Origin: Dicaeum eximium
Taxonomy: Eukaryota; Chordata; Aves; Passeriformes; Dicaeidae
Reading direction: 5' to 3'
Assembly: GCA_013396995.1 (NCBI GenBank)
Contig: VWZP01002845.1
Coordinates: 6,595,655 to 6,659,654 of the forward strand
DNA: 64,000 bases
The translations under genes and the position numbers were made by a program. Positions 49,627 through 62,619 of this stretch are shown piece after piece; the first letter of the stretch is position 1, and the number at the start of each line of letters is the position of its first letter. The notes beneath the pieces were generated by a model. It was not told the origin of the DNA and ran no database searches. It saw only the letters and a list, made by a program, of their open reading frames with translations.

Positions 49627-52348
49627 TATGCTAGGTTGCACCAACTAGAAATAATCAATGCAAGATTTAAAAAGGAAAATCCTGTACAGAAACCTTGTTT
49701 AAAAATAAGTTAATGAATGATACCATCAGTTTGAGATTTGGGCTACTAATGGGAAGAGTTTGGCTGTTTATGGTACTACAAAATTGATGTTTGAAAGCTG
49801 GCTTTTATAGATTACTGGGTTTCTGCAAAGTTCTGTCGTGGAACTTGGAATTCACTCAGAACAGTTTTCCTTTTGTTTTCGTCACTTGTCCTTGCTTATG
49901 ACAAGGGTCAGCATTTTCAAGTACAATGATTTGGAGCTGTTTGAAGTAAGCTATTGCCTTGTTCCAGTGTGTTAATCAGGACCTTGTAATTAAAAGTAAC
50001 CTCCCAACAATGAACCAAAAGCTCCATGGCTCCTTGGCACACTGCGTGGTTTGTTGCTGTGTTGTTAAAGTATTTTTATGTCGCTGATGGAACAGCTTAG
50101 CTATCCAGGAAGAAAATAGCCAAGTTTGCTAAATACCTCACTGTCACACACTTGTGGAACACACTGGAGAAAAGGTTAACATGGAATTTATACTTCCTGG
50201 ATCACTGGCTGCTGGGAGAGAACAAGCGAATTTTGGGGAACTGGTGGCATTCATCAGTAGGGCTTTGACTTTTCAGCTTGTAAGAAAATTAAAGAGTTAA
50301 ATATGTTACTTTAAAACCTGAATGACAGCATAAAATTTGAGAAGAATGTAGAGAAGCTAGAAAACAAAAGATTGAGAACATCATGCTTTTAAGGAATTAA
50401 TTATTTATTTATCATTTATGTATTACAGTCACTGAGATTTTAAAAACCAAGAATCCCCTCCTAATGATACAAGAAGCAAGTATGACCACCATTTAAATAT
50501 TTAGGCAATAGTCCAGAAACCTTAATATCTGCCTGTATGTTGTCTTGCCAGCTGTGCTCCCTTTTCTCATTTTCTTCTGGAAACTCATCTTTCCTGTTTG
50601 TTCAACACCCATATCTGGGAGGCTGGAGGCACCCAGCTCTTGGCACTCTTTGGCACAACTAGGTTTTCAAATAGACATGGCATCATCTGGGCAGGAGATT
50701 AAAATCAAACCAAAAGGAGTATATTTCACTTGGGGTACCAGTTAACTGTGGGAAATAATTATGGGAAATTCAGTGAAATATGAGGATATAGAATCCAAGG
50801 TATTAATGAAAACAGAAAGGAAGCAGAAAAATTTGTGGAAAACTGCCCCAAAATGACTAGAAAACAGTATATTCTGAACGCAGCCTGTGATTTAGGAAGA
50901 CTCTAAACTGTAGGCTCACAGAAAATGGGAAAGTAAAATAATGGAAAAATTTTTCTGTGTTCATGTTGTTTCTTGTTCCTCCTTAAGCCCCTTGGATAGT
51001 TAGAAGACCTTTCATCCAATTTAATGCAGCAGGTCCTTCCTAACAATTTTCTCTTGAGAACAAGATTCAGAAATATGGCTAAAGATTTTGTCTTGGATAT
51101 TTCTCTATTTATTTCCAGTGTACCTTTTTCTTTTAGTTTTAAATACTGACATCTTATCTGCTATGTTTCACAATAGATATATTTTTTGTATTTTATTCTA
51201 TCAGCTGCATTTTATCTTCAGTGTAAGAAACTGTCTTATTTATCCTGTTAATATCAAAGAGATAGTGTATTTGTTGAAGGTTTTACAATCTTCCCTATGA
51301 AACAGGGTCTCATGATTGAAGAACACACATTAGCAGGTTTTGCTTTTATGGATGTAATCTACTGCGTCTTTTCTGCATGAGGGCATGAAAAAGAGAATGA
51401 GGAAGAGAGAAAATTGTAGGAATTTTTCATCCTGTTGCAAAGAAATCAAACTTTTAGGGTGGAGGACAGTGTTGTTTTTTGTGCACTGACATTAGCAGCA
51501 TCAAAACAGTGTCACTCCCAAGTCCTACAAAGAAAATTCCTTTTCTGAGAACTCAATTAGTACATCATTTTACCTTGGCAGCAGCAAGGGAATGCTGAGG
51601 CTTGGACTGAGGAATTAATCTTCTCAGACGCTTTAAAATATTGTTAAAAATAAACCAGGATCACTTAAAAAACATCTTGGTGGTTGTTAATCTGCTCCCC
51701 TCTACATCTAGTGTCCAGGCCTAATTGCCTTGTATGACCTGGTGATGAATTGGTCTTATGAATAGTGCTGTGCCTGGATTACTTTGCAGTTGCTAACCTA
51801 AATATTTGCAAGGGGAATTGCCCTTCTTTCAGAGCCTGCTTTGTATTGTACTTTGTGAGGCTGTTAAGACTGAGAAGCCTTAATGTAGTTGATACAGCAA
51901 CATGCAGATATGCCTACTTTTGTCTCCCTTTTTTTTCCAATTTATTTTGTTGTTGTTTTGCTGTGTTCTGACTACAGTAGAAGATTTGGCATGAACTGTT
52001 GGTATGTGAACTGTGTATTACATGTTTCCACATTTTTCAATTGAGCTTTGAGATAGCAAAAAGTAGTGGAAGAAAGGCCTGAAACACAACTCTTGTACTT
52101 GTGGAGCATATACAACATGGGAAAGATACGTTGTTTTGTTAACATATCCAAACTCAGGTCACCAGTATGAAAGGGTTTAGGGCCCAAACCTTCTTAAGAC
52201 TTCTTAGCTTTGGTTGAGACTGCTGGCAGAGATTGTAAAATGCAATAGTAGTTTCCAGAGAGGAAATGATCCTCTGAAAATGTAATAGATTTCCAATCAG
52301 GAGACATAATCAAAGACAGAAATTCTGTAGCCACATGAATATTACCAG
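49627..52348. other. AT-rich unique sequence, nothing identified
   Basis: Open frames of at most about 71 codons, none recognisable. No repeat family is seen before the CR1 copy that begins near 52350. Confidence 0.55.
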
Positions 52349-52881
52349 ATGCAAAACTACCTCATGATGGAAATCCTGGTTGTCAGGGGCAACTTAAACC
52401 ATTCCCACATTTGCCAGAGAAACAACACTGCAGGGCACAAACAATCTGGGAGGTTTCTGGGGTGCACTGAGGGTAACTTCCTAACCCTGGCAACGGAGGG
52501 GCCAATAAGAAACAGCACTCTGCTGGACCTCCCTGAGCTTGCAAACAAGAAATATGTGGCTGAGCATGTGAAGGCTGGGAGCAGCTTTGGCTGCAGTGAC
52601 CCATAGTGATGGAGTACAAGATTCTTAGAGGAGGAAACAGGACAAATAGCAGGATCACAGCCATGGCCTTTGAGACAGCAGGCTTTGGCCTCTTCAGGAA
52701 TATCCTTGGAAGATTTCTGTGCTACAACATCTTTGAGTGAAGGTAGGTAGTTGACTTGCAAGAATCACTTCTTGAATGCTCCAGTCCTACAAGCAGGAAA
52801 TCAAGCAAGGATGGCAGGAGACCTGCTTGGGTGAACAAGGAGCTCCTGAAAACTTAAACATCAAATGGAAGAATACAAGAG

Positions 52882-52960
52882 TGTAGTGGGTTTACATGGC
52901 AGGGTTTGGTCTGTGGAGGTTACAGGGTGGCCTCTGTGAATAGGAATGGGGAGCTGGGAA
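52882..52960 (+). mobile_element. LTR-like sliver inside the CR1 copy
   Basis: The segment begins TGTAGTGGGTTTACATGGC and continues through GGGTTTGGT and CTACAGGGTGGCCTCTGTGA-like text. I recall this as the 5' start of a common avian endogenous-retrovirus LTR. It lies exactly where the CR1 linker should continue, and RT sequence resumes near 52968. Only about 70-80 bp are present, with no internal viral genes and no matching second LTR. The family and limits are uncertain. Confidence 0.5.
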
Positions 52961-53790
52961 AGTATAGCTAATCAGCCTCAGCTCAGTCCCCAGGAAGGAG
53001 GTGGATCAAATCTTCCTGGGAGTCATTTCCAAACATATGAAGGACAAGAAAGTGATTTGGAATAGTCAGGATGGATTTGCACAAGGGGAATCATGCCTGG
53101 TCAAGCTGATAGCCTCCCGACAACAAAATGACCAGCTCCAAGGACTAGAGGAGAGCAGTGGGTCTTAGCAGAACTTTTGACACTGTTTCTGCTAACACAC
53201 TTCTAGGCAAACTGATGAAGCCTGGACTAGGCAAGTGGATAGTCAGGGGATGTAAAACTAAGTGAACCACTGGATTCTAAGACATGTGAACAATGGTATG
53301 AAGTCCATCTGGAAACCAGGCACCAGTGCTGAACCTCAGACACCAGTGCTATGGCCAGTACTGGTTAACACCTCCATTCTTGATGGGACAGTGCACCCTC
53401 AGCACATTTGCAAGGGATATAAAACCAGGAGTAGTACCTGTTATACCAACTAGAGCATCTGATATATGATGAGAGGCTGAGACAGCTGGGATCATTCATC
53501 CTGGAGAAGAGGATGCTGAGGGGATCTTATTAATGTGCATAAATACCTGATGGGACTGAAGCAGTAAAGAGGATAATCAGAACAGAGGGAGACTCTTCTC
53601 ACTGGTGTCCAGTTAAAGGGCAAGAGACAATCTGCACAAAATGAAATACAGGAAATTTCTGAAATTGCTGAAATACTGGAACAGGCTGCCCACAGATGTT
53701 CTGGAATTTCCATTCTTGTAGACTTCAAAAATATTATTTAAAACTTGACAGGACGCAGCTCTGCTTGCCTGCTCTAGCTGACCCTGCTTT

Positions 53791-53917
53791 GAGCAGGGGA
53801 GTTAGACCAGATGACCTCCACAGATGTCTTCCAACCTCCACTCTTCTGTGAGCGGGGCTGGACTAGATGGTATCCAGAGGTGTCTTCCAACCTCAACTCA
53901 GCCTGCTATTCTGTGAG
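53791..53917 (+). repeat. Tandemly duplicated CR1 3' terminus
   Basis: The CR1 terminal block (GAGC(A/G)GGG..(A/T)TAGACCAGATG...CTTCCAACCTC...TTCTGTG) occurs twice in a row. The first copy is 53791-53849 and the second 53850-53917. Normal CR1 ends have one such block followed by short ATTCTGTR repeats. Confidence 0.85.
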
Positions 53918-56900
53918 TTGCAGATTGACTGGAGATCAATTTGTGCACTGTAGTATTATTTGCATTTCAGTTTCTCCTAAAATTTCAAACCACAAAGATA
54001 TATTTAGTATTTTCTTAATTTTCTCCCCTCCCAGCACCATAATGAAAATCAATATTTATATGGCAACACTCTAGATGTGCACCCTGGTGAGTGACCTGAG
54101 ATCAAGAAAATTGCTTGGACTGTCTACTTTATAATCTTTACTTAAAGATTTATAGAAGCAGAGGAAAATCCCCTTAACTTTTGTGGACCTTGTGTCTGAC
54201 TGAGAAGGCTTAAAATTGTAAAAGCTCAGTATTGCATGAGAAGAGCATGGCTCTCAGGAGTTTGCTTCCTCCTTTTTAGTGAAGGCCTTGAGCATAAATC
54301 AGACATTGTGGAGTTGTAGTTCTTTATCCTCTCATACAGTTAACTTTCTTGGTACTGGGATCCCAGCAGAGCATTCAGCTGAAATTAACTAGAAATAGGG
54401 AATTCCATAATGTATGAGCTTCAGATTATTGCACGAGACATAACATGAAGGCTCATACTTCATTATAAATTAATTAGGTTTTGAAAGTTATCTTGGATAT
54501 GTAAACCTATTATTAAAGAAATCTGCTGGCATTTTCACTTTTAAGAAATTAATATGATAATCCCATTAAATATTCTCATTTTGATTACTCATGGAATAAC
54601 TATGAGAACTGTAAGACAGAAATTAATTTCTCTTTGAATTAGTGTTCTCTTGCATTCACAATTGCAGTTATTCTTCACATCTTTCTAACTAAGAAAAAAT
54701 GCAATTGAAAGTCAATTATATCTTCTGTGGAGGAAAAAGGAAGATTTAATCACATTCCAGCAGATCTTTTGCAATAGAGAACTCTGTCTTCTATACAGGG
54801 ATATAGAGGAGAGAGCTGTACAGGTCCTTCTGACTGGAAGAGCATAAAGCCAGAGGCACTCTGTATTTCTGTATGTGATGCCAGGCTCTCAGGATACATG
54901 TGGGTCTCTGGAAAGTGTAGCTGCACCCCACTGAACACCAGGCAGGAAAAGCAGGGAGGTGCATGTCCCTGGCACATTTCTGGCAGGCGTCTATCTAGTG
55001 TTCCACGCTGTTCTGCCACTGGGATAACTCCCCTCCCCACCAGCAGTGTCTGCTGCACACCCCCTTGCCTTCCTGTGCCACTTTACAGCTCTCAAAGACA
55101 TAATTGTACCTTTGAGTTCTGCCTCTTTCATTTGCTTCAGTATCACCAGGGATGATTTTGGCATTTGGTTCTGCTGCTGACACCTGCCAGTACTAGAGCT
55201 GGGTGATGAAGTTTTGAGGTTCCTTGTTATTTTCACTTTCACGGATGTGTACTCAGTGTGTGCCATTCTGGGTCATCCATTTTGTCCTTGCCGTCAGGTG
55301 CAGCTCGCTCAGGGTAGATTCCAGCTGATAATAACCAGATCACAGTCTGCATGATATTTAACCAGAAGGCTTTGGTTGCAACTTTAGATTATTTCTGCCT
55401 CCACTACTTAATATTACTGTCACCAGCACACTCCCAAACCTTTCCTTTCAATTGGTAAATATATAGGCATGCTGCACACAAGACTCTTCAAGACAAAGAT
55501 TTTAATGAAATGGTCCTGTAAATATTCTTCCTTCTGTGTTACAGTTATTCCAAGTGTATGTTTAACTTGCTGATTTCACACACTGCCGTGCAGCTGTTCG
55601 TTATACATTAACTTAGGCTTGACCCTGCAAGGTACTGACTGTGTCTGGATCATGCTGAGTCCCTTTTCCTCCCAGAGGCGTTTAAGGGCTTACAGGGGGC
55701 TCAGCAGAACTGAGCCCAGAATCCAGGCAACAACAGGCTCTTTCAAAAAACCAAGCAGGTTTTCTGGAACAAGGTTTGTACTGTAACTGGACAATATTTT
55801 GTGCAATGGATTGTCATACATTCAGATTAAATATTATCCAGAAGAGCAGACCTGGTAGTTAGTGGCTGCTGGAAGGCATTACCATTTAGGTATGTATGGT
55901 GGTAATTAATTTCATTTTATAATTATGGCTTTATTAGTTTTTCCAGTTAAGTGCAAAACCGTGACTGAGACTAATATCAAAATATCTAAAGTTTTGTGTG
56001 TTGGCTGCAGTGTAGTTTGTCCCTCTGTTAATGTGTATATGGTTTTCAGAGTTGCAGATAATCTGTGCAGTTCATCTAGCAAAGCCATTCGGGCATTATT
56101 CACTGCAGAGCTCACACACTGTGCAATCAGTGGCTTGTACTCTGTGACTTCAAGGGGATCCCACTGGCAGTGGCACTGGGGGGCAAATTCCCTGGCATTA
56201 CCCCAGCTTCCTAGACCCACCTTCCTTGGGCAGAAGCCCATCCAGCCATAGAGCTGAGCCACTGGTGGCTGTACCGGTGTGTCATCATCGATGGCACTGG
56301 GCTGGAGCTCTGTCCTCCACTGTCACTCAGAAATTTTGAAAGGCAGACTTTGCTGAAGGGTACTAAGCTGATCTGTTGCTTACGTCTTGGGAAGCCAGGA
56401 GAAATACAGAGTGACCCAATGTATTTTAATGTGATCATACTACAGTGTAGCCTGTGCAAACTACAGTATTAATTATTACTCTTTCTATGGAACTTTTTTC
56501 AGGAGAAGACGGTACCTTTGGCCTGTGTTGTAATGTATTTGACATTGAAAAAGTGTTGTAACATACTGTTTTTAAAGAGCTGTTGTCACTGTTCTGTATG
56601 CAGATGAAAACCATAATCTTCCACTGTTTGCAAGGAAGAAGACAGGACCTGAAAACTTTAAGTAATGTGGTTTAATTCCATCTACAAACAAGGAAAATTA
56701 CTTCCAAAATGGCAGTTCCTGCCTTTCCTGCAAGGCAGGGAAGGAGATACTCTTTGATTTTGGTCCTGATATCACGTGCAAACGGTGGTAATTCAGAACT
56801 ACAAATTATACCTGAATTTTGCTTTCAGACTAATACTTCAAGCTGGCCAAAGCCCAAGGCACAGTTCTGCTCTAAGAAGTGTTGGAGCAGTCTCATTTTA

Positions 56901-58887
56901 TTTCAAATACACCTGTGTGTTATTAAACGTACCTTTTGAAAATAAGCAATCACACTGTTGGCCATTGCTGTTACTCCCCTGGTTTAACTATCAGGTGCAC
57001 ACACATTTATTGTAGATATCTCTTGAGATCAGTGTGATTTTAAGCATGCAACAGCAGAGAATCACCTACTTAAAAACGTTTGCAAGATCACAGCTCTAGC
57101 AATGCACTCTAACTGAACTTGTGGTATGAAATCAGTATGCAATTAAACTGAGGATTAAGCAACTTGCTGACTGCCAGTTTTCTTGGAGTAATGGCCATCA
57201 AGTTGGCTGTTGTGCTTTTCTGGGGAATAAGCAAAAAACCCAAACAAAACTGATCTTTTAGGAGTCTTTGGTAAATTAGAAATGTTTCTCTGTAACTTTA
57301 AGCATAATTAGCTAAGCTAACAACTTAAAAGTTAAGAGCCGTTTACCCATTAAGGGAAGGCAGGAAATAGGTAGAAGTATATGGGAACAAAAGTGGGTTG
57401 CTGATGCCAGTGAAGTATTTTCCAAAACTCTCAGCATAGGATGAAAGCACCACATGATTCCATGTAGGAATACTGCAGCAGAAAGTAGTCACAAGTACTC
57501 AATATCCTCCCTGGGAAAACAGTTCCTGGTTTAAGGGAAATGAGCCTGGACTTGGTCGTATGCTAATTGCTTTTCATTACTATGTGTTAGCAAAGCTGTT
57601 TAATACGTGCTATAAAGCCTGGATTTCACTCTCTCTCATTTAATACCAGGTTAAATCTGAACTAATAAGCTCTCAAAAGCTTAGAGGTTCCAGTAAAATG
57701 AGATTTGGCTAAAAATTGCTTGTTGGTTTCTACTAGTAACAGTGCTGTAGCTTTGGTGCTCTAGGCAATGAGAGAAGCAAGATTTGGAAGAGAGAAAAGA
57801 GAATATGCTTCATTGGGATGCTGAATGATTTAGTAGAAGTCATCTGTGTCTTACTGTAAACCTTAGGAAGGGTTTCTTACCCCTCAGTGAAACAATGAAG
57901 GATGTAATAGTCAATTTTGCATAATTTACAAGTGCTTATTTGTATGATGTATTTTGATTAAGTGTTGGAAAATCAAGACATAGAATATTGTGCATGGAGC
58001 AGGATGACTGTTATTTCAGCGTTTCTCAAGCAGCAGTATCTGACTCTGAGGGCTGAACACTGAACAGGAGCTGCTTATGAGCTGAACAATAGCAGGATTT
58101 CTCACAAATGAAGCATCTTCTCTTGGCCTGCTAGGGTGAAGTATAAAGACGATACTGCAGCCTGCTGAAATTGGCTGGTTACAAAGGTGCACCTCTGGCT
58201 CTTCGGTTAAAACAATTATTCTGGAATGTACTGTCTGTGGCTCTTCAGGACTTTCAGAGTTAAAACTTTCATGTAAGTCTTGTCACTGCTAGGAAAATTA
58301 CCAGATGCTGACAGGGGGTGTCAGCAGTGCCTCAGCGGAACATATGCTGCATATGGTTTGGCTGCAGGCACAGACAGGGAGGCCCTGTTCCCTGCTGCTG
58401 CAGAGACTGGTGAAAACAGCCTTTAAACCAACTGATTCCAGCACAAGACTAAATGTCAGCCTCTATGCAGTGTTCATCCTACCAATGAGACTGAATAAAC
58501 TACTCGAGTATACAATGGCCTGCCAAAATTCTTGCTGTATCAAAAAAAAGTTAGGCAGCATCTTTACTGAGATATTTTACAAATGTTTTGAGGTACACAG
58601 CAATCCTGATTGCTGTGCATTGTGATTATATTTATACTGTTTTGTGGTGATTAAGGAATTGAAACTGAATCAGAGATTGAATGCAAAGCAGATTAAAATC
58701 TATTTACCGTAATGATTGATCTTAATCTCTAAGTCTGACACAACAATGCACCATAAAAAATGGAATTAACTGTTTTCTGGATAAAGTATTTCCCTGCTTT
58801 TCCAGAGAACACAGTGAAAAAGTATTTCCTGTTTGTGATGTTGCCACAGAATTTGGAGATTGTGTCTCTTGTGTGAATCTGCTACAG
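53918..58887. other. Unique sequence after the CR1, no supported gene
   Basis: Open frames on both strands at 54750-55266 and 55912-56262 (102-117 codons) are the longest. The minus frame at 55912-56309 is open for about 130 codons and looks somewhat protein-like. It lacks a recognisable domain, begins with a non-ATG codon, and has no clear splice context. No repeat was identified. Confidence 0.5.
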
Positions 58888-58955
58888 GCACCCACCCAGC
58901 ACCACCACTCACACACCCACCTCCCACCCACACATTCTGGCACCCACATGCACAT
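58888..58955 (+). repeat. CACCC-rich low-complexity tract
   Basis: Repeated CACCC, CCACC and CACAC motifs over about 68 bp. CACCC elements bind KLF/Sp factors in other contexts. Here the density more likely reflects a degenerate C/A simple repeat. Confidence 0.65.
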
Positions 58956-61900
58956 GGGGAATTGCTGAGGGTTGTTTCCCCAAGCATGTCTCCCCAGCCC
59001 TTTCGAATTCACAGCACTCTTGAGCAGCTCCTGAGACAAATTTCAAGTCTGGACCCATTTCAGGAGTCCTGTTGCTTATGGAAAGCATTTCCACTCTCAT
59101 CCCTGAGTTTCCTCCCTTGCCCTTGGATGCTTATTTCCACCTCCTGCCCAGCAACAGCTCGCGTGCAGCCAGGGGAGCTGCTTCAGCTCACAGCCTGGCA
59201 GGAAAAAGCAGAAAGCATGTCCAGCATCTCTCCCTTTAGGTGGTAGCATGCTCTTGGATTGGCAGGAGCCACCAGTTCTACCTTCATCCTTAGAGATCAA
59301 GGAGATCAAAGGAGATGATGTGAACAGGATCAAGTGAGCTGTGGGGAGCAACAGCATCTCTGGGTCAGTGTGTGGTAACAAGACAAAAAGGTAGCCACTC
59401 CTATCCTGGCATAGAAATGAAGTTTGCTGAATTATGTAACAAAAGGCAAGAGGTGGGAAGGGATCTGGCTTAGGTATTTATTGCTTAGATAAAAGACAGA
59501 CCCCATGACAGCATTTGTGCAAACTGCCTCCCTTTTGTACTGGAACTGGAAACATGCCTCATATTTCCAGCTTAATAGTTTAATTATGTACCCCAGCATG
59601 TTGAGGGAATGGCTGGTAAGGTTTTCCTCAATTGATTTTCTGAACCTGAAGTGTAAGGTCTTTTTAAAAAGAACAGTGTCACTGACAGGAACCAAAACAA
59701 AGACAGCTCACCAACATAAATTAGCTCTTTTAGTAAAGCTATTTGTAATCGTTCAGGTTCAGAGCCATCCTGTGCTCTTAGACATAAATTATTAGCCAAA
59801 TCTGCAAACTCCAGTTTAGAAGATGAATGGACCTTCATAAAAATAGTAAATTGAATCTTGAAACAGGCACTTGAATCTGAACTCCTTTCAAAGAATGGAA
59901 TTTAGGGTTTGTCCTTTGTATGGGTAGATAATGGATTATTTTCCCTATGTGCACACTTTTTATAGCTATCATCACTGTAAGCATCAAAGTGCCAGGGAAG
60001 CATTGATGGATTGGTCCTTGCAGACCCATAGGTTATAAGGCACTACTCCTATCATCACATATTTTACACATACGGCACTTAAGCTGAGAAAAGTATGCTG
60101 AACTGCCAAGGTCAGAGAGAAACAAAATCCAGAATCTGTTTTCTCCACCCCAGGGAAGATGTCATAAAGACATCTCTCCTGCCTGAAATGGGTGATTCCT
60201 TCTTTTCACAGAATTTACCATTACTTTTGGTGGTAGAGGAATACAGAATTGTTTTACCACTAGTTATAGAAATATGGGTGTCTAAGCCAATGTCCATAAA
60301 ACTTGGAGCACTGGTTCCAGTTCCCCCACTTCAGGCAGTTATGTAATTTGGCACCATAGATACACATAACTAACTCCATCTCAAGCTAGTAAAGCTAGAA
60401 TTTCTTCCTTGCTGTTCTAATAGGAAGACAGTGTTCTGATCTTAAAAATAATCCAAATGCGACTAACTTGTGCAGCTGCCATGTCTTACAGAGGCAGACA
60501 ATATGTGTTATTTGCATTGATTCCTAGAAATAATTGAAATATTACAAAAAAACCATAAGACTGCAAGAGATTTCCTTGGTATGCTGCAGATAAAGTTTTA
60601 ATTTAATATATATGTGTTTCTTTAAAATAGGACAAGTAGGCTAGCCCAAAATTTATTAATTTGTGTCTGATTACCTGTCCAGACAAATTTTCAAGTGAGT
60701 GGCATTGTGTGTTTTCTGCGTCTTTAAAATTAGGTAACTTATTTTCTGGACAAAATAAATAGACAGTTTGCTTAATGTGATCATCCATGCTTTAAAAAAA
60801 TATTTTTGAGTTTAGTATAAATAATGAAAAAAAATTAATTACTACAACAGCAGAAAACCAGAATGATGACTATTAGATGGAGGTTTATAATTCCTTTGAA
60901 TTTTCTGGCAAGATAAATTCAAAGAACAAATGTTATTAAAAAGACCTAGAACGTAAATGTTGTCATAGCCCTTGTCACCTGCTTTGCTCAGATTATTCTT
61001 TCCTAGCTTTTCTGATCCAAGGCATTCTTGATAGAGTAAATTCAAACAAAAAGTAGAAAGTGACAAACTAAAGGTAGAATTAGCAAGATGGCTTTTTTTG
61101 TCTGAAAGAGAAACATGGTGGAGATGGTAATTCAATCATCTGGCACAAGAAATATAGCCATGAATGTTAATTTACTTCAGACTGTAACAAAGACAGCAAG
61201 TTTGTCATTGTAGAGAGAAACTAAAGAAAGAAAAGTATTGGCACTAACTGAGAAATAAACCCTGAGCAACTGTGTGGTTCTTGAAGGCCATGAATCAATA
61301 CCACCTAGGAACAACCTCCTAACAACAGGATGTCCCAATCCTTCCCACCAAGTGCAACCTGTTTCTTTTTCCTTAATCCTACTGAAATATTCACTGGTCT
61401 GCTCTCGTGAGCGTATCAAAAGCTGTAATTGTTCAGGGTTTTTTGCTCTGGCCACCATGAAGGTACCCAAGGTCCACAGTCACACTGCAACCAGGTGGGA
61501 ATTTCTGTAGTGTCACACTGGCCAAGTATTCTGTTGACCTGTTATTTTGTTATAATAAGCATCAGAAGCAAGATGATCTTATGTATCTTTGCATAATGTC
61601 TACTGATGAAGCATCATTCCTAACACAGTCCACTCCCTGCTTCAGTTTTCTAGTGTCTGATAGACACTGTGCCTCTGCAGCGTTGCTGCATTTGTCCTCC
61701 CTTCAGCACAGCTCAATGATTTAAGTGAGCACTGAGTGCTGCTTGTGATTCCTCCCCGAGCCCAGGGAGAAGCATCATCATTCCAAAATCAAATAAACCC
61801 ACGGCACGGCCCCTTCCTATGGCTCACACACAAAAATGCCCCTCGCTCTCACTCCAGCCCCTGGTCTGAATCATTCAATCACCTCACTGCAGGTGGTCCT

Positions 61901-62619
61901 CAGCCCTCAAGACCCTTTCTCTATGTATTTATTTTTCCACTTTTTTTTTTTTCCTCTTTGTTGCATAACAAGGTGCCTTGATATCCTCAGGTAATTTTGG
62001 AAGAACAGTTTTGAATAGAGAAAAGAGGATGGCAGGGTAATTAGGCGGGTGGGGAAGAAGGTTGATAAAGAGCTGCTAATAGTCACTTTTACATGCTATT
62101 ATTTCGAGCAAGGAAAATAAATACAGAATGGCTGTAGGGCCATCAGACTGTGCAGTGAGTGTGACATAGGAAAGGATGGCAGCTAGAGCAGAGCAGGAAG
62201 AGGAAGCAAAAGGCTGCAGAGTGGGACAACACCAACTCTGAAATCTTGCCCGTTCTTCCCAACTAGTCCATATCACTTTAATGTACATCCATCTAAGAGA
62301 AAATCTAACATTTTTTCAAGATAAGAAGAAAATGAAAAATATATAGTGTGGGGGAAAAATGAAAGGAAAGAAATTCTTGACTGATCTCTTTTCCTTCCTA
62401 TTTCTGTCAACTTTTCATCTCCATAGTCCTTTCTCTTCCTACTTCTTATACTTTTTGAGACACAAAATAAAGGTGGAATTCAGCCTTCCTAATTGGTAAC
62501 TGGAAGTCTTCTTTATGTTGAAACACAATGATCTGTTTATTGGAAACTACTCTTCTGTAGTACCAGCCATCTCTCTATGTCATGCTGTCTGAATAATGCC
62601 TCTTGAGGATGGGGAGGAA
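58956..62619. other. Unique sequence, no supported gene
   Basis: Frames such as 58860-59246 plus (128 codons) overlap others and have no recognised domain. A T12 run lies near 61940. No interspersed repeat was identified. Confidence 0.5.

Larger units (their letters stand above)
52350..53917 (+). mobile_element. CR1 LINE, long decayed plus-strand copy
   Basis: The order of blocks matches CR1 ORF2 and its 3' end. The end of the endonuclease domain is at 52370-52605, with peptide blocks NNTAGHKQSGRFLGCTEGNF and KAGSSFGCSD. The linker runs to about 52880 (TTTGGCCTCTTCAGGAA near 52685). Reverse-transcriptase blocks cover 52968-53455. The 3' region runs from 53470 to the ATTCTGTG terminus at 53908-53915. 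The RT catalytic FADD box appears as FARD at 53407-53418, so the first Asp of the pair is lost. Stops and frameshifts occur throughout. Compared with the family, about several hundred bases are missing around 52880-52968 and again around 53455. The element is long dead. It came from reverse transcription of a CR1 RNA, which is normally 5'-truncated, as here. Confidence 0.93.

Noticed and set aside
52349..52761. Open frames of 85 (plus), 134 and 93 (minus) codons
   Set aside because: The plus frame is a remnant of the CR1 endonuclease domain and the minus frames are its antisense. None is a host gene.
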